This document shows positions 62,036-64,000 of a stretch of 64,000 nt of DNA, piece after piece (the first letter of the stretch is position 1; every line of letters starts with the position of its first letter). The stretch is from Stichopus chloronotus (Eukaryota; Echinodermata; Holothuroidea; Aspidochirotida; Stichopodidae): contig CM037843.1 in NCBI GenBank assembly GCA_021234535.1, positions 13,539,979 through 13,603,978 of the forward strand, read 5' to 3'. The notes below the pieces were generated by a model. That model did not search any database. It saw only the letters and a list, made by a program, of their open reading frames with translations, and had not been told where the DNA came from. Position numbers and translations under genes: made by a program.

Positions 62036-64000
62036 ATGCATAAACAAGTTTACCACATCCAGTAGCCATAAGGAGGATGCAAATTTTATCAAAATTTCAA
62101 ACAACTATACTACTGCATTAAGATTTTTTCCAATTTCCTGAAACTTTGGTGAAATCAACTTTGCAACGAATTTGTGGAATTCTCGTGGGATTTTTCCTTT
62201 CTTGTCAACGAGGGTTTTACATCCAAAAATGTCATTAATTGGTTTACCTGCAACACATGATGACATCTGGGAGTAGAACAAAGAAAAGGATGGTACACTT
62301 GAACACAAATGTTTGGCTTCTTCATAAATCATTCCCACCAGCAATATGATTACTGTATATTAAAAGCAATTGTGGAATCCTTTTATTGGTGCAATATATG
62401 GTTGGAATATATCTGTTTGATACACCCTAAGAAGTTGGAAATGAGATGGAAAAAGTCACGAAATGCTTTTCATAATGATTACGTATCTGCCTCTGTGCAG
62501 CATAGCAAAGTCGAAACAATTACAACAGGATTGGTTTAAAAGGAGAATAGATAGTTGATATACACCAGTTTATACATTTAAGAGAATTCCATTGCTGTCT
62601 GCCAATTGTAACAATACTTTGTTGTCCTGTTGAGTTTTTGATTGTCCTACAGCCACAGACTGCAAACAAAAGAAGATGAAAATCAATGGTTGTCCTAGCT
62701 GTGGGATATATTCATGTTGTACAGAAAACCACACTCTTGTCCTATTCATGTGATTGCACCATCTTCTGAGCTATTTTAAAGATTCTGGTTGTCCACCAGG
62801 GATGTATGATTATTGTTGATCACTCAGTGGTTATTCTTGGACGACTGCTTAATTTACACACTGCTACAGTACAGTATATACTCTTTTGTGAAGTGTCCTT
62901 TTAAAGTGAGACATATTGGTCTTCACAAGAGCACTATTGCTACAGTTCACATTGTGACTGACCTTGATGAAATGCTCCTACACACCGATCCAACAACGCA
63001 TCTTACAAAATATTAACGCTTAAAGCTAAGTCTGTTACCAAGCAATTTTGCACAGGTGTTAGAAAAGTTGAACAATATTTATTCATCATAAACTTTGCCC
63101 TTTCCACACTGCACAAAGTACCACAAATTTGCCCTTTTATCTTTTCTGTTTGCTACGTTGACAATGAAATGTTTCAGACGACAGACACTGAGAGCAAAGT
63201 GGCGAAAATCAGAATTACTTAGTGTTGACAATGTTCATAGGTAAATTAAGGACTAACCAATGAGCATTGTGTGTGCTACACATTGTGAACATCAGCACAG
63301 TAAACAAATATTGTGTGTCCCAAATATAAGCCAGCCATTGGAAAATTGACTTGAATACTGCACATGCATTTCAAACCTTCAGGAATAAGTGCACATTTTA
63401 TTCTGAATTTACTCTGTAAGTGCAATCCTTTCAGATGAATAGTCGTACCACCTAATTTGCATATGTGACATTCATCCATAATATTTGCATAATTTCAATC
63501 ACTATAACATGTAAATGTTAGCATGAGAGTTAAGAACATTGAGCAGCATGACAGCTACAGTATTGACCATTGTGAACTAAACAGTAATTCTGTAAACGGG
63601 TTAGTATTAATCATTCCATGGCCACACATTCAGTGATACAGACTGATTTGCTGTTGCTAGGCAACTCTTCTCCATGTGAAGATTGGTGAAAGGAAATGAG
63701 ACAGTGCTGTGTAAAACATGCATAGGAATGCACACGAGTAATACCTCATTGCTCGTCTGAGAAATGTAAATATGTTCTTCGTGGAGAACAACGATAAGTT
63801 GTTTCTCTTTCACAAAAGTGCAAAGAACTACATACGCGGACTCCTGATTTGTGGTGGGAAGGATAATGAGCAAGGTGCAGGGGGTAGAGCAGTAGAAGTC
63901 TGAGAGAATGCATAGGTCGGAGTTAACTATCCTATCACTTGCTATCGATTGTGAATTGTCATGTTATGCACAAAACAGTGACTTCATTGGCATCATCTCT

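Larger units (their letters stand above)
56608..64000. other. Region upstream of the RCE1 exons
   Basis: Minus-strand N-terminal exons of RCE1 were expected here. Several splice-like sites exist (for example ttgtttgcag at 62.66 kb and CCA|gtaagt at 61.45 kb), but none bounds a hydrophobic frame of the right kind. The ACATGTAAYTGTTTCRATTA block at 58947 recurs at 59651. Confidence 0.45.

Noticed and set aside
62105..62344. Minus-strand frame with CVAGKPINDIFGCKTL
   Set aside because: Considered as an RCE1 5' exon. It lacks membrane segments, and part of the neighbouring sequence is an interspersed repeat.
1..64000. CRISPR arrays, operons, tRNA or rRNA genes
   Set aside because: No array of regularly spaced identical repeats and no cloverleaf or rRNA core was seen; the gene structure is eukaryotic.

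Overview
This window reads as animal nuclear DNA. It is AT-rich, with intron-split genes, canonical GT-AG splice sites, AATAAA-type polyadenylation signals, microsatellites and many diverged interspersed repeats. The gene content and a CHST15-type glycosaminoglycan sulfotransferase suggest a marine invertebrate deuterostome, most likely an echinoderm. The taxon is inference, because nothing in the sequence fixes the species. No bacterial, viral or organellar features were seen.

Three genes could be assembled exon by exon, with matching intron phases across every junction. All three lie on the minus strand. (1) A CHST15-like carbohydrate sulfotransferase occupies 16752-23994 (seven exons), with the 5' start exon not found. 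(2) A 411-residue protein-kinase-fold pseudokinase resembling STK35/PDIK1L occupies 29399-33277 (three exons) and is complete. One of its introns appears to be GC-AG. (3) The 3' part of RCE1, the CAAX prenyl endopeptidase, occupies 46489-56607 (five exons). Its N-terminal exons were not located and may lie above 56.6 kb or beyond the window.

Layout: 1-16 kb has no recognised gene. It is rich in copies of one dispersed repeat family, G/C homopolymer tracts and direct repeats. 16.4-24 kb is the sulfotransferase gene; its introns carry an ATC/GAT microsatellite, a retroelement remnant, one copy of a ~580-bp repeat and a long perfect hairpin. 24-29.4 kb is intergenic. 29.4-33.3 kb is the pseudokinase gene, with another GAT-rich tract and a second perfect hairpin in its introns. 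33.3-46.4 kb has no assigned gene but holds a 24-nt minisatellite and long AT-rich sequence that may be 3' UTR. 46.5-56.6 kb is RCE1; its introns hold a reverse-transcriptase fragment and degenerate tandem repeats. 56.6-64 kb is unassigned apart from one weak plus-strand exon candidate with a PIP-box-like motif.

The three genes are not known to work together. The sulfotransferase would act in the Golgi on chondroitin/dermatan-type chains, RCE1 in the ER on prenylated CAAX proteins, and the pseudokinase probably as a non-catalytic signalling or nuclear protein. The most unusual items are the pseudokinase (HRD replaced by HNA) with its GC-AG intron, the two perfect intronic hairpins, and the dispersed repeat family that often carries a G/C tract.
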